From Rubrivivax sp. (lineage in GTDB: Bacteria; Pseudomonadota; Gammaproteobacteria; Burkholderiales; Burkholderiaceae), in NCBI GenBank assembly GCA_016790225.1, contig JAEUOZ010000069.1, positions 1 through 64,000 of the forward strand: a DNA stretch of 64,000 bases, given 5' to 3'. Below are positions 41,154-49,845 of the stretch, one piece after another (positions within the stretch are counted from its first letter, which is position 1; every line of letters starts with the position of its first letter). The position numbers were made by a program, and so were the translations under genes. The notes beneath the pieces are model-generated. The model was not told the origin of the DNA. It ran no database searches and saw only the letters and a list, made by a program, of their open reading frames with translations.

Positions 41154-42134
41154 TCAGCGCGGCCGCGAGCGAAGCAGCGAGGCGTTGGTGATCACGGCAT
41201 AGTCGGTCAGCGCCGGCTTGGCGCCCGGCACGAGCTGGTTGACGGTGCACTGGCTGGTCTCCGTGCCGACGCCCGTGCACTGGATCTGCGCGACCGGGAT
41301 CGTCGAAGCGAGGACCTGCTTGCTGCCCAGGGTGCGGTAGGTCGGCCGGAAGATCACCAGTTCGTCACCCTGCCGGAAGCCGTGCTTGCGGCCGCCGGCA
41401 ATGCCGACGTTGCAGCCCTCGACACTCAGCACCTTGGCCGAGGGCCGCAGGCGCGACTCCAGCTCGCGCTGCAGTTCGGCAAAGGCTTCGCGTGCGGCGT
41501 CGACATAGTCGTTGCCCAGCGTTTCGCGCCACTCGGGGGCCTGCGGGTTGTCGGTGCTGGTCAGGACGATGCGACGTCCGCTGACGTCACCGGTGATCCC
41601 TTCCACCGTGATCGCCTCGCCCAGGAGGTCTTCGCCGGACTCCACATGGGTCAGGCCCAGGGAGATGGCGACGCGGCTGGACACCACGCGGCGCGTGGGC
41701 TCGATCTGGCGCAAGGCCTGATCGGCATGGGTGAAGTGCAGGTCGACCAGCGCCTTGCTGTACTCGGGCGTGACGGCGAAGCCGGCATCGAAGACCGCAA
41801 AGCGCTGGCTGCTCTTGATGCTGTCGCCGAACATGCGCATCATCTGCGGATAGTTGATGCTGGTGGCCTTGGCCATGGCCGGCGGCAGGCGGCGCTTGTC
41901 GTCCATCTTGTCGATGCCGGCACTCTCCACGATCACCGCGAGGCGCTTGCCCGCATCCAGCAACTTCAGCCGTTCCAGATCCACACCCGGCGGCATGGAC
42001 AGCGGGCCTTCCTTGCCGCACTCGCCCGTCTGCTGGCGTGCGCCGAACAGTTGAGCCTGCGAAGCCAGCGGCGTCAGGGCCAGCAGCATCACCGCGGCTG
42101 CGCAGGCACGCCGCAACGTCATCTCGAATGTCAT
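41154..42134 (-). CDS. CsgG-like secreted protein
   Basis: A 326-residue precursor with a Sec signal (cleavage near ASQAQ, residue about 28). The body contains a CsgG/FlgT-like pattern: a nucleotide-binding-like alpha/beta core (RLAVIVESAGID; RFAVFDAGFA; SLGLTHVESGE) and a C-terminal barrel-like part (RQGDELVIFRP). I could not tie it to a named family member. ATG 42134 has AGGAG upstream. It lies 30 bases before the caspase gene and 38 after the lipoprotein gene. A role in an envelope complex with them is inferred. Confidence 0.7.
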   Translation of the reverse strand: MTFEMTLRRACAAAVMLLALTPLASQAQLFGARQQTGECGKEGPLSMPPGVDLERLKLLDAGKRLAVIVESAGIDKMDDKRRLPPAMAKATSINYPQMMRMFGDSIKSSQRFAVFDAGFAVTPEYSKALVDLHFTHADQALRQIEPTRRVVSSRVAISLGLTHVESGEDLLGEAITVEGITGDVSGRRIVLTSTDNPQAPEWRETLGNDYVDAAREAFAELQRELESRLRPSAKVLSVEGCNVGIAGGRKHGFRQGDELVIFRPTYRTLGSKQVLASTIPVAQIQCTGVGTETSQCTVNQLVPGAKPALTDYAVITNASLLRSRPR

Positions 42135-42172
42135 CTCGTACTCCTGTGAATGGGTTGCGCCTGGCGGCAGGC

Positions 42173-44149
42173 TCAGCGGCTGGGCGTTCCTTGCGGACGC
42201 GGTGACGGAGCGGGCCGCGGTGTGGCTTGAGGACGCGGCGTCGCGGCGGGGGCCGGCGCGGCGCCCTGAGCGGATGCGGTGCGGACGGCGCAGGAACTGA
42301 CGTGCGACTCGTAGACGAAGATCGCTTCCGGTGACGGCACAGGCCGCACGGCAAAGCGGCCGCCGCCCATCTCGAGCATCGCGTGGCTCGGCGACGAGCT
42401 CTCGCGGTTGGCGAAGATCATGCGCAGCAGCTGCTGGTTGTTCCACTCGCCATAACGATCGCTGACGTTGCGCTGCACTTCGGCCAGAAACTCGCCGCCG
42501 ACGCCGGTGTGGCGCTCGCGGTGATCGCGCCCGAGCAGGTCCTCGGCCAGCCGCATTTCGCGCTGCCCCATCGAAGGCGCGGTGAAGCTGTTGACGAAGG
42601 AGTAGTCGGTCCCCTGTTCCTTGCCGGCTTCGCCGAAATACGCCTCGGCAAACTTGGCGCGCTCGGAGCCCGGGATCGCGGCGTCCAGCATACGGCCCGC
42701 TTCGGCTGCATCGCAGGAGCGCACGCCATTCAGCCAGCCGGCCTGGCGCTCGCGGAACAAGGCCTTGGAGAAGCGCTCATCGGCGCCGGCCGTCTTGAGC
42801 TCCGCGAAGACGGCCTTGGCGTCCTTGAGCTCCTTGACCTGGTCTCCGTGCGCCACCACGAAGAGGTGCGGCGTGCCTTGCTGGAACGGGAAGGTGAGGC
42901 CCTTGCCGACCACCTTGGCCACGGTAGGCAGCAGCGGCACGGCAGCGGTGGCGAAATCGACGATCAAGGGCATCGAGCTGATGAGGTTGGGCGCATTGTT
43001 CTTGCGGCCCAGTTCAGAGACGCTCTGCACAAAGGAGGTCGACAAGCCCGCAAACGCGATGACCCCGGACACGGTGCGCATGTAGGCCTGCGTACGCCGG
43101 ACCACATCGTCCTTCTTGGTCGAATACTTCTTGAAGGCTTCCGGATCCTGCAGGCGCAGGTACTGCAGGGCCAGGTTCTGCGCGGCCATGTCCTTCGTGA
43201 ACTGCGCCAGCGTCATGGTCGCCAGCTGTTCATCGATGAACCGCAGATCCGCTTCAGACAGGCCGCGGCGGATATTGGCCTCGGCGGCTCGGCGCCCCGT
43301 GGTGTCGCCGGAACTCTGCGCCGCGCGGCGCTTGTCCACCGTGCTGAACAGCAGCTTGGCCGCCTCTTCGCGTTGATCCAGCAGTTCCTTGTAATCGACC
43401 TCCAGGCTCTTGAAGTCGCTGTCGGCCTCTTCCATGATCTTGGCGGTCAGCTTGGCGGCCACCACCATCGTGGCCATGTTCAGTGCCCGCTTCGAATCCG
43501 CCGGTGTGAAGTGAGTGGAGTCCGGCAGCGTGACCGAGATGTCGGCCAGGGACTTGGACAGTTCATTGCCCAGCAGCGCCGACAGGTGCTCGTCCAGCGC
43601 CTTGAAGCCCACGTTCAGCGCACGGGAGCGCAGTTCGTTCAAGGCGATCTCGACGGCCGCGCCCTTCAGCGTGTCCATCAAGGCGCCCTGGACCTGTCGT
43701 CCGCTCATCGCACTGTTGACCGACAGATCCAGCGCCATGCTGGCCCGCGCCCAGGCCTTGACCGACTTCTGGCGCGTGAGCTCCTGGCGCATCTGCACCA
43801 GGTACTCCATCATGTCCTTGCCGTTCACGCGGCCCTTGGCAAACAGCGGGCGCAATTCGGCCGGCACGCCGGCACCAGGCCGGGCAGCCTGGCCGCCACC
43901 GCCGCCAAAGAGGCCGGCAAAGGGATTCGGGACCGCCGAATCCGGGGCCGGCGTGCCCGGGGAGGGTGGAGCGGGGCGCGAAGGCGGTGCCTTCCCTGGC
44001 TCCGGCGTCGGCTGCCCTTGGGCCGAGGCCAGCAACTGAGCCGTGGTGGCATTGCAACCCGTCAGCGACACGCCAACCACACACAGCATCGCAGCCAGCG
44101 CCAGCGATGCGAGGCGCGGCGTTGCCGGTCGACGCTCAATCTGAGTCAT
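42173..44149 (-). CDS. Large hypothetical lipoprotein, first gene of the caspase operon
   Basis: A 658-residue lipoprotein: signal residues 1-31, lipobox SLTGC (Cys32), Pro-rich spacer (45-80), then a long mostly helical body (about 100-580) and a repetitive Pro/Arg/Gln tail (620-658). I recognise no catalytic motif. ATG 44149 with GGGAG upstream gives a textbook lipoprotein signal. An in-frame ATG at 44287 has a stronger ribosome site (AGGAGG, spacing 5) and lies 59 bases from the promoter; it would add 46 hydrophilic residues. The added segment has lower third-position GC, so I prefer 44149. Confidence 0.72.
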   Translation of the reverse strand: MTQIERRPATPRLASLALAAMLCVVGVSLTGCNATTAQLLASAQGQPTPEPGKAPPSRPAPPSPGTPAPDSAVPNPFAGLFGGGGGQAARPGAGVPAELRPLFAKGRVNGKDMMEYLVQMRQELTRQKSVKAWARASMALDLSVNSAMSGRQVQGALMDTLKGAAVEIALNELRSRALNVGFKALDEHLSALLGNELSKSLADISVTLPDSTHFTPADSKRALNMATMVVAAKLTAKIMEEADSDFKSLEVDYKELLDQREEAAKLLFSTVDKRRAAQSSGDTTGRRAAEANIRRGLSEADLRFIDEQLATMTLAQFTKDMAAQNLALQYLRLQDPEAFKKYSTKKDDVVRRTQAYMRTVSGVIAFAGLSTSFVQSVSELGRKNNAPNLISSMPLIVDFATAAVPLLPTVAKVVGKGLTFPFQQGTPHLFVVAHGDQVKELKDAKAVFAELKTAGADERFSKALFRERQAGWLNGVRSCDAAEAGRMLDAAIPGSERAKFAEAYFGEAGKEQGTDYSFVNSFTAPSMGQREMRLAEDLLGRDHRERHTGVGGEFLAEVQRNVSDRYGEWNNQQLLRMIFANRESSSPSHAMLEMGGGRFAVRPVPSPEAIFVYESHVSSCAVRTASAQGAAPAPAATPRPQATPRPAPSPRPQGTPSR

Positions 44150-44345
44150 GTGCACACTCCCTGAACCTTGCTGAAGGATCGTAGCGACATCGCCACCCGT
44201 CTGACGATTCGGGTTACCCGCAGAGGGAATTGGCCGACCGGCTGCGCTGCCTGGGCGATGCGGCTGGGACGTGACGTTCTCAGACATGGGTTCCTCCTGA
44301 ATGTGATGCGGATGTGCGGTGCGTGGCGATCTGGTCCTCTGTAGG

Positions 44346-44371
44346 GACGATCAAGCCGCAGAATCGTCAGA
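44346..44371 (-). promoter_or_regulatory. Regulon promoter of the lipoprotein/CsgG/caspase operon
   Basis: On the minus strand: TCTGACGA (44371-44364), 15 nt, CGTC ending at 44346. This matches the shared signal of the regulon. The -10 lies 59 bases before the ATG at 44287 and 197 before 44149. Confidence 0.8.
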
Positions 44372-44755
44372 TGCCGGCGCTTGATTTCGTTCGCAGCGCT
44401 TGGGCAGTGACGCGGTGGCCGCTGGGCCTTGCCCCCCGCCCCAACACGGCCCTCCAGCCCGGGCTCGGGCAAGAAGGGCGCTGCCAGAGCAAGCGTCACA
44501 CAGGATCAGCCAGCCGCCGAGTTGAACGTATCGGCCACACGCAGCCTGCGCCCAGCCCAGCCCAGCCCAAGAAACTCTAACGCGAGATCCGACCCAACAC
44601 CGGCCCGCGGCATCCACCCGCCGTTTGTCCGACGGGCGGCTGACATCGGACTTTCAATCCGTCACCACGGGTAAACAGACAACGCAGCCATGAGGCCGGG
44701 CGCCGGCACATCCGAAGGCGGCCAGGGGTATCCGGCCCGACGCCCGCCGACGCGC
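44372..44755. other. Gene-free stretch of about 380 bp
   Basis: This lies between the anti-sigma gene end and the promoter of the lipoprotein operon. It holds a short microsatellite (CCCAG repeated about 3.8 times, 44551-44569). No gene, terminator with a T-run, or strong palindrome is visible. Confidence 0.5.
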
Positions 44756-45451
44756 TCAAGGCGTGAATCGCACGACCAGTTGCCCGCTGGAGGGCAGGGT
44801 CCGCCCGGTCTGTTGAAGCCGTTCATCCACCTCGGCCCGCTTGGAAGCCGGCACCTGCGCCGACAGCCAGACCTCGCGCCCCTCGACGCGCAGCGTGGCC
44901 ATCACGCCATGCGAGGCCAGCAAGGCCTGCAGCGCAGACGCTGCCGCCGCCGGATCGGGAACCCGTTCCGTGACGCCCTGAGTCGAGGGATCGCGCGGAT
45001 CCGCGGCCGATGCCCCGCTGATCGGCGCACTGGCCGCCGGCAGCTCCTTCATGACCAGTTCGTCATCGGGGTCGGGCATCACCCAGCGCACGGCAATCAC
45101 CGCACCCAGGACCGCGGCGCCCACCATGCCGTAGCGTGAGAGCGCCATGCCCGAGCTTCCCGAGCCCGGAAACAGCCAGGCCTGCAGCCGTTGCCAGCTT
45201 CCGGGCCTTTCGGATGCTTGGGTCTGCGCCTTCGGCTGGGCCGTGGGCTGGGCCGGTGCTGCCGCCTGGCGGGCGCGCACGATGGCCAGCAGGCGGGCTT
45301 CGCCTTCCGGATCGTCAGTGGCCTGCTGCTCCATCAGGGGATGCGCGGCGAAGTGGCTGCGCAAGCGCTCGGCCCGCCGCGTCTCGGCGTCATCCGCCTT
45401 GCGCAGGCCGGCCAGGACCTCGAAGAACTTCTCGTCTCGATCGGCGCTCAT
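44756..45451 (-). CDS. Putative anti-sigma factor (single-pass membrane protein)
   Basis: A 231-residue protein with a charged cytoplasmic N-terminal part (1-100), one membrane helix (about 104-124) and a periplasmic domain (about 155-231) with alternating beta/alpha pattern. It lacks the zinc HxxxCxxC motif of common anti-sigma factors. It starts 3 bases after the ECF sigma gene. That coupling and the topology fit an anti-sigma factor that senses an envelope signal; the assignment is by context, not by sequence family. Confidence 0.7.
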   Translation of the reverse strand: MSADRDEKFFEVLAGLRKADDAETRRAERLRSHFAAHPLMEQQATDDPEGEARLLAIVRARQAAAPAQPTAQPKAQTQASERPGSWQRLQAWLFPGSGSSGMALSRYGMVGAAVLGAVIAVRWVMPDPDDELVMKELPAASAPISGASAADPRDPSTQGVTERVPDPAAAASALQALLASHGVMATLRVEGREVWLSAQVPASKRAEVDERLQQTGRTLPSSGQLVVRFTP

Positions 45452-45454
45452 GAT

Positions 45455-46351
45455 TCAGTCCTTGCACGCGTCGAAATACTCGCGCGCCATCTTCAGTGCG
45501 TGACTCTTGCGTTGCCTCGCGTTCTTGCGCTGCTGCTCGGTGATGTTGGACGGGTCCGCCCCGAACTCGACGGCAATGTCGTCGATCTCCAGACCTTCGG
45601 CCACCAGTCGCAAGACACGCGCATAGGCCGGATGATCCTCTTCGAAGGCCGTCATGGCACGTTCGAGACAATCGCCCTGGCCGGGGTTGGGTGCCTTGTC
45701 GGGCGCAAAGATGGGCTGCGCCTGCTCGACTTCCGGGCGGATGTTGTCGTTTTCATCGTGCAGCGGGCCGATCTCGGCGCCACCGCCCCGCTTGGCGGCG
45801 CGCTGTCGGCGATGCCAGTCCAGCGCCTGCGAATCCAGGCACCTGTAGAGCCAGCTCAGGCCACCGGCCTGACCGCCCGGGTTGCTCTCGACAAAACGCA
45901 GCATCGCATCCACGGCGTTTTCTTCAGCGTCTTCGCGCGACATGCCGACCACATTCGTGCCGTTGCCGAACTCCAGGCGCCGGATCATGAAGTTGCGCAG
46001 ATGTCGGTAGAGCAGCTGGGCAGCCCGCTCCGCGAGGCCTTGGCGCACGGCGTCCAGGGCGGCCTGTGCCGCCTCCTTGATCGACATGTTCCCGGAGCCG
46101 TCGTCCTGGTGTCCGATTGCCACAGAATCCCCCTCAAGCTCCATCCCCTGGCTTGAGGTCATTCTAGGCATGGCCCACGCGCCGCCAGCTTCGAGCACAC
46201 CCGGGTACGGCTCGGCGGGCTGGCTGGCAAGCAGCGCCTGAAGCCGGCTGCGGGCCGCTCGGGTGGCGAGGTGGATCCATGGCGGCGTCCGCGTCATGGG
46301 TCGGCAGGGCGCGCGGCCTCGTGGAAGAGTGGCTTGGGTGAGGGTCATCAT
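45455..46351 (-). CDS. ECF-type RNA polymerase sigma factor
   Basis: Region 2 lies at about residues 110-185 (RHLRNFMIRR; EDAEENAVDAMLRFVES; WLYRCLDSQALDWHRR) and region 4 at about 225-290 (LERAMTAFEED; LEIDDIAVEFGADPSNITEQQRKNA), which carries the helix-turn-helix. Start 46351 lies 45 bases from a promoter of the regulon type, so autoregulation is likely. The first 88 residues look unlike a sigma domain; internal starts at 46144 or 46087 are possible. It precedes the putative anti-sigma gene and is the best candidate to read the shared promoter. Confidence 0.8.
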   Translation of the reverse strand: MMTLTQATLPRGRAPCRPMTRTPPWIHLATRAARSRLQALLASQPAEPYPGVLEAGGAWAMPRMTSSQGMELEGDSVAIGHQDDGSGNMSIKEAAQAALDAVRQGLAERAAQLLYRHLRNFMIRRLEFGNGTNVVGMSREDAEENAVDAMLRFVESNPGGQAGGLSWLYRCLDSQALDWHRRQRAAKRGGGAEIGPLHDENDNIRPEVEQAQPIFAPDKAPNPGQGDCLERAMTAFEEDHPAYARVLRLVAEGLEIDDIAVEFGADPSNITEQQRKNARQRKSHALKMAREYFDACKD

Positions 46352-46396
46352 GGTCGGTCGCTCTCTGGACGCATGGCATGGCGTCTTGTCGGCGTG

Positions 46397-46422
46397 GACG
46401 CCAACGCGGGCCCGACGTCAGA
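46397..46422 (-). promoter_or_regulatory. Regulon promoter of the sigma/anti-sigma operon
   Basis: On the minus strand: TCTGACGT (46422-46415), 15 nt, CGTC ending at 46397. The predicted start site falls about 38 bases before the ATG at 46351. It implies positive autoregulation. Confidence 0.8.
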
Positions 46423-46477
46423 GAGCACCGGCCGGCCGCCGCCCGAACAGGGGCATGCGGCGGCAATAAGTCACGCT

Positions 46478-47401
46478 TCAGCGCGAAGGTGCGCGCGCCA
46501 GGGGCAGGCTTGCGTTGTAACGGACGGTCACGGTCTGACGGAAGGCATTCCTGCGCGCTCTCGGCGTCGCGCAGGACGCGAGTTCATCGCCGCTGATGAA
46601 GCCGTCACCGTTGAGGTCGGTCTCAGGGCTGCGCAGACACTGGTGCCAGGCGCGGGTCGCCAGGCTGCCGCGCGAAGTGGACCAGGCCACCTCGTGCTCG
46701 GCAGATGCCGCCAGGTAGAGCAGGCGTGAATCGCTGCCTTGCGCGAGCAGCGTCGGCGGCGCCTTGATGACGGGCCGGTTGCTGGGGACTTCGCAGGCAT
46801 CGGCGGCCGCCTGTGCGGCAGCCGAACCCCAGCGAGGCAGCCCGGTCTCACCGGGATGGCTCTTGGCCTGGATGTCATCGTCGCCCGGCATCAGGAGCTG
46901 CTTGGTGGCGGCACCGCCGCTGAAGCAGGAATCGTTGAACATGATCACCTGCGCGGCCTTGCGGGCCAGCGATTCGAGCTGGGGCTGGAGCAAGGCATCG
47001 AGGTAGAGCTTCTCGTCGGCCGTCACCAGGCCTTCACGGCAGCCCGGCGCCGCGGCCCGCGCCAGACGCTTGCCATGACCGGAGAAGTAGATGAAGACCC
47101 GGTCGCCGGGCCGCACCCGCGCTTGCAGGTCCTGCCAGGCCTTCATCAGCGCGTCAAAGGTCAATCCGGCATCGGACAGCTCCAGCGTCGTCTCCGCTCT
47201 CGCGCCCAGGCTCACGGCCATCTCGCGCGCCAGCCGGGCATCAACATCGACACCGCGCAGCTTCGCGCCGGGTTGGGGATAGTCGCCGACCCACAGGATG
47301 AGCGCATGGGTGTCGGCCCGTGCCGGCTGCGCCGCCAGGCCGCACAGCACAAGTGCCGACGCGAGCCAGGGCAGCATCGACGAGCTCCAGTTGCGAATCA
47401 C
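46478..47401 (-). CDS. Exported caspase-like protease with EF-hand
   Basis: A 307-residue orthocaspase-like protein with a signal peptide (cleavage near AQPARA, residue 29). His109 in YFSGHGK and Cys159 in NDSCFSGG form the catalytic dyad. A canonical 12-residue EF-hand loop, DLNGDGFISGDE (262-273), follows the protease domain. The start is GTG 47401 with AGGAGG seven bases upstream; the longer frame to 47545 begins almost at the promoter and lacks a ribosome site. It has its own regulon promoter and is divergent from the kinase-like gene. Confidence 0.87.
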   Translation of the reverse strand: MIRNWSSSMLPWLASALVLCGLAAQPARADTHALILWVGDYPQPGAKLRGVDVDARLAREMAVSLGARAETTLELSDAGLTFDALMKAWQDLQARVRPGDRVFIYFSGHGKRLARAAAPGCREGLVTADEKLYLDALLQPQLESLARKAAQVIMFNDSCFSGGAATKQLLMPGDDDIQAKSHPGETGLPRWGSAAAQAAADACEVPSNRPVIKAPPTLLAQGSDSRLLYLAASAEHEVAWSTSRGSLATRAWHQCLRSPETDLNGDGFISGDELASCATPRARRNAFRQTVTVRYNASLPLARAPSR

Positions 47402-47557
47402 GACCCTTCCTCCTGGTGCCTGCGCGACACCGATTGCGACTTCTGCGGTCAGCCTGGTTCCGGGCCGCCGGCGCGGCGGCTCCGCCACACGGCCAGCGAC
47501 GATCGGGCGACGCAAATGCCCGCAGTGCTGCTCCGGCCTGGCCATACCAGATGCGGT

Positions 47558-47583
47558 GACGCGGCCCGGCCCGCGGCGTCAGA
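47558..47583 (-). promoter_or_regulatory. Regulon promoter of the 46.5-kb caspase gene
   Basis: On the minus strand: TCTGACGC (47583-47576), 15 nt, CGTC ending at 47558. The leader to the GTG start would be about 150 bases, longer than for other members. Confidence 0.75.
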
Positions 47584-47663
47584 TGCACGCAGCCCGCGAT
47601 TGCGTGCATTCTTCACGCGCCGCGCATTCTGCTGCGCTGCAAGCCCTTGCCGCCCATGGACTT

Positions 47664-47689
47664 TCTGACGGCCCGGGTCAGAGCGCGTC
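47664..47689 (+). promoter_or_regulatory. Regulon promoter of the kinase-like gene
   Basis: TCTGACGG (47664-47671), 15 nt, CGTC ending at 47689, which is 42 bases before the ATG. It is back-to-back with the caspase promoter 80 bases away. Confidence 0.78.
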
Positions 47690-47731
47690 AATGCGGCAGG
47701 CGAGGCCCTCCACGGCGCCCGCCCGCAACAC

Positions 47732-49039
47732 ATGCCCATCGAACCCGCTTCCACCGTGCCGCCGCCCGAACTCATCACCTGGTTCGGCCAGAGCCGCCGC
47801 CTGATCGGCGCGCGTCCCGATTCCTTGTACGGCTGGTGGCCGACGGAGGCCGGCCCTTGCATCGTCAAGGCCCTGGACACCGACCTGGTCGCCTACGCCG
47901 ACAACCTGCTGCAGCACGAACGTCAGGCGCTGCGCCGGCTGGCAGCGCTGGGCGCGCCGGCTGCCCGGCTGATCGAGATCGATCGGCCCGATTGGCTGGT
48001 CACCCGCTTTGCCGGGCTGAGCCTGCAGCATCTGCAGTCGCAGGGCCCCGCTGCGCAGCAGCCCGAGACCGCTTCGGTAGATCGCCTGGAGCTGATCGCC
48101 GCCTGGCATCACCTGATGCGGCGTCTGCAGCCCGTGGCGGAAGCCGGCGTGCTGATCGTCGATCTGCACCCCGGCAACGTCGTGCTGCCGCTGACCCAGG
48201 GTGTCTGCGGCCAGCTGCGGCTGACGGAGGTGACCACCATCGACCATGCGCACACGCTGGAAGCCGGCATGGACATCCGCCGGCCCGTGTGGATCCATGC
48301 CGGGATGCGCTATCTGGCGCCCGAGTTGCGCAGCATCCTGGCTGAAGACCAGGCGGCGTTCGAACAAGCCTGCCAGGCCGCCGGCTTCGCGCTGAGCGAT
48401 CTGTTGCACCACCCACAACGGCTCGAATCGGGCTCGCGCGGGCGTCACTTCTGGGCCAGCTACGACGCGCCGCAGCAGCTGCAGCGCAAGCTCGACGACG
48501 GCCAGCTCGATGCCGGGCGGGCGATGCAGTTTGCGATCGGCACGGCGCTGCTGGAGCTCTCCCGCGGGGCAGCGAGCGAGCCGGGCATGCCCGACATCCG
48601 CGCCGTCGCCGCGCGCATGACCCAGCCCGCGCCGCTGGAAAGGTATGCCACGCTGGACGAAGCGGCGCGCGCGCTGCACGCCGCCTGCGGTGCCCTGCCC
48701 AAGGTCGGCGCGCAGCGCCTGTCCCCGGTGCTGCCGCAGGACCTGGCCGCACGGTCCAGCTCCGTCGGCCCGACCAAGGCAGCGGTGCCGGCGGCCGAAG
48801 GCGGCACCGTCATCCAGGAGTTGGGCAACCCGGGCACCGCGCCAGGGGCCATCGATTCCCGCTTCCTCGGCACGGCGATCTCGGACTCGGCGCCGGCGCC
48901 GCAGACGGTTGGCGCGCCGCTTGGCGCGGCCACCACCGCCATGCCGGAAGGACGCCCAGCGCAGCCCGCGCTGCCCTGGCGCTGGTGGTATGCCTGTGCG
49001 GCGCTGGGCGCCCTGGCCGGCAGTTTCTGGCCGGCTTGA
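47732..49039 (+). CDS. Divergent protein-kinase-like protein with C-terminal membrane anchor
   Basis: A 435-residue protein with kinase-fold landmarks: a candidate ATP lysine (Lys46), a catalytic-loop-like DLHPGN (Asp144, Asn149), a metal-binding-type Asp171 in TIDHAHT and an APE motif (RYLAPELR, about 193-200). The classical HRD and glycine-rich loop are missing, so it may be a lipid- or small-molecule-type kinase or a pseudokinase. A disordered Ala/Pro stretch (330-410) precedes a single hydrophobic segment at the extreme C-terminus (about 415-435), giving a tail-anchored cytoplasmic protein. It has its own regulon promoter. Confidence 0.7.
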   Translation: MPIEPASTVPPPELITWFGQSRRLIGARPDSLYGWWPTEAGPCIVKALDTDLVAYADNLLQHERQALRRLAALGAPAARLIEIDRPDWLVTRFAGLSLQHLQSQGPAAQQPETASVDRLELIAAWHHLMRRLQPVAEAGVLIVDLHPGNVVLPLTQGVCGQLRLTEVTTIDHAHTLEAGMDIRRPVWIHAGMRYLAPELRSILAEDQAAFEQACQAAGFALSDLLHHPQRLESGSRGRHFWASYDAPQQLQRKLDDGQLDAGRAMQFAIGTALLELSRGAASEPGMPDIRAVAARMTQPAPLERYATLDEAARALHAACGALPKVGAQRLSPVLPQDLAARSSSVGPTKAAVPAAEGGTVIQELGNPGTAPGAIDSRFLGTAISDSAPAPQTVGAPLGAATTAMPEGRPAQPALPWRWWYACAALGALAGSFWPA

Positions 49040-49105
49040 GCGCGCCGGTGAGTTTGACGGTTGGCGGTTGACGGCGCGAGCGGCGCGGCCCGGACCCCGA
49101 GCTCG

Positions 49106-49201
49106 GCGTTCCGCGCAAGCCGGGTCTGCCGCGTTCCGCGCAAGCCGGGTCCGCCGCGTTCCGCGCGAGCCGGGTCTGCCGCGTTCCGCGGAAGAGGCGC
49201 C
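49106..49201. repeat. 3.8 copies of a 25-bp tandem repeat
   Basis: Unit GCGTTCCGCGCAAGCCGGGT plus CTGCC: copies at 49106-49130, 49131-49155 and 49156-49180 with one change in copies 2 and 3, then a partial fourth at 49181-49201. Adjacent copies abut with no spacers. The array lies between the kinase-like gene and the promoter of the next gene. Confidence 0.88.
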
Positions 49202-49227
49202 GCCATCGCGCAAGCCGCACACGCCGA

Positions 49228-49253
49228 TCTGACGATCGCCCGCAGGCTGCGTC
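49228..49253 (+). promoter_or_regulatory. Regulon promoter of the 49.3-kb small secreted protein gene
   Basis: TCTGACGA (49228-49235), 15 nt, CGTC ending at 49253, which is 54 bases before the ATG at 49308. Confidence 0.78.
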
Positions 49254-49307
49254 AGTTCCGGCATGCGGGCCAGCCTGGCTCGCACTGCAAGCTAACGGAG
49301 CCCCGCC

Positions 49308-49817
49308 ATGACCTCGACCTTCCTCAAGCACACCGCCATCGGCCTTGCCGTCTTCGTCGTCGCCGCCGCCGCCGCCCACGCGCTGCGCACGCAGGGCCTG
49401 CCCGCGTGGCAGCAAGCCGCTGCGGCGCCGGCCACCGTGGCGGGCAGCAGCTTGATCGGCACCCCCAGCGGCGCAATGGCCGCCGGTCACTCGGACGAAA
49501 CGCGCCTGCAGGTGTTGCTGGAAGGTGTCGATGCGCCGGTGGCGCTGGATCAACCCGTCGCGCTGCCGCACGGCAGCCGCTTTCGCGTGAGGCTGGGCGC
49601 TGCCGAAGCAGCGACCTGGCAACTGGTGGCGATCGGCCCTGGCGCCGATGCTCGCGAAACCCCGCTGTGGAGCGCGACGACCGCCGCGGGCGGCCACACC
49701 ACCAGCCCGCGACTGCGTCTGAGCGGGACGCGTGGCACCGAAACGCTGAAGGTGATCCGGCGCTCGCTGGATGGCCGCATCACGACCGTGCGCGTCTTCC
49801 AGCTGCTGCACGTCTGA
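49308..49817 (+). CDS. Small exported protein, paralogue family A
   Basis: A 169-residue protein with an N-terminal signal or anchor (about 7-25). The rest is a beta-rich domain with the phrase LPHGSRFRVRLGAAEAATW. The RFRV(R/K) block and spacing recur in the products of 51689-52468 and 52501-53112, so the three look like paralogues. The fold resembles the DUF4384-type domains encoded nearby, but I cannot assign it firmly. It is driven by its own regulon promoter. Function unknown. Confidence 0.65.
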   Translation: MTSTFLKHTAIGLAVFVVAAAAAHALRTQGLPAWQQAAAAPATVAGSSLIGTPSGAMAAGHSDETRLQVLLEGVDAPVALDQPVALPHGSRFRVRLGAAEAATWQLVAIGPGADARETPLWSATTAAGGHTTSPRLRLSGTRGTETLKVIRRSLDGRITTVRVFQLLHV

Positions 49818-49845
49818 GCGGCCTTCACCCGACGGCCGCACCGCC

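Noticed and set aside
44640..44675. Plus-strand CTGACAT followed by GTC near 44,640-44,670
   Set aside because: Spacing is 14 not 15, the -35 box differs, and no plus-strand gene follows.
49106..49201. CRISPR array
   Set aside because: The 25-bp units abut without spacers and there are no cas genes.
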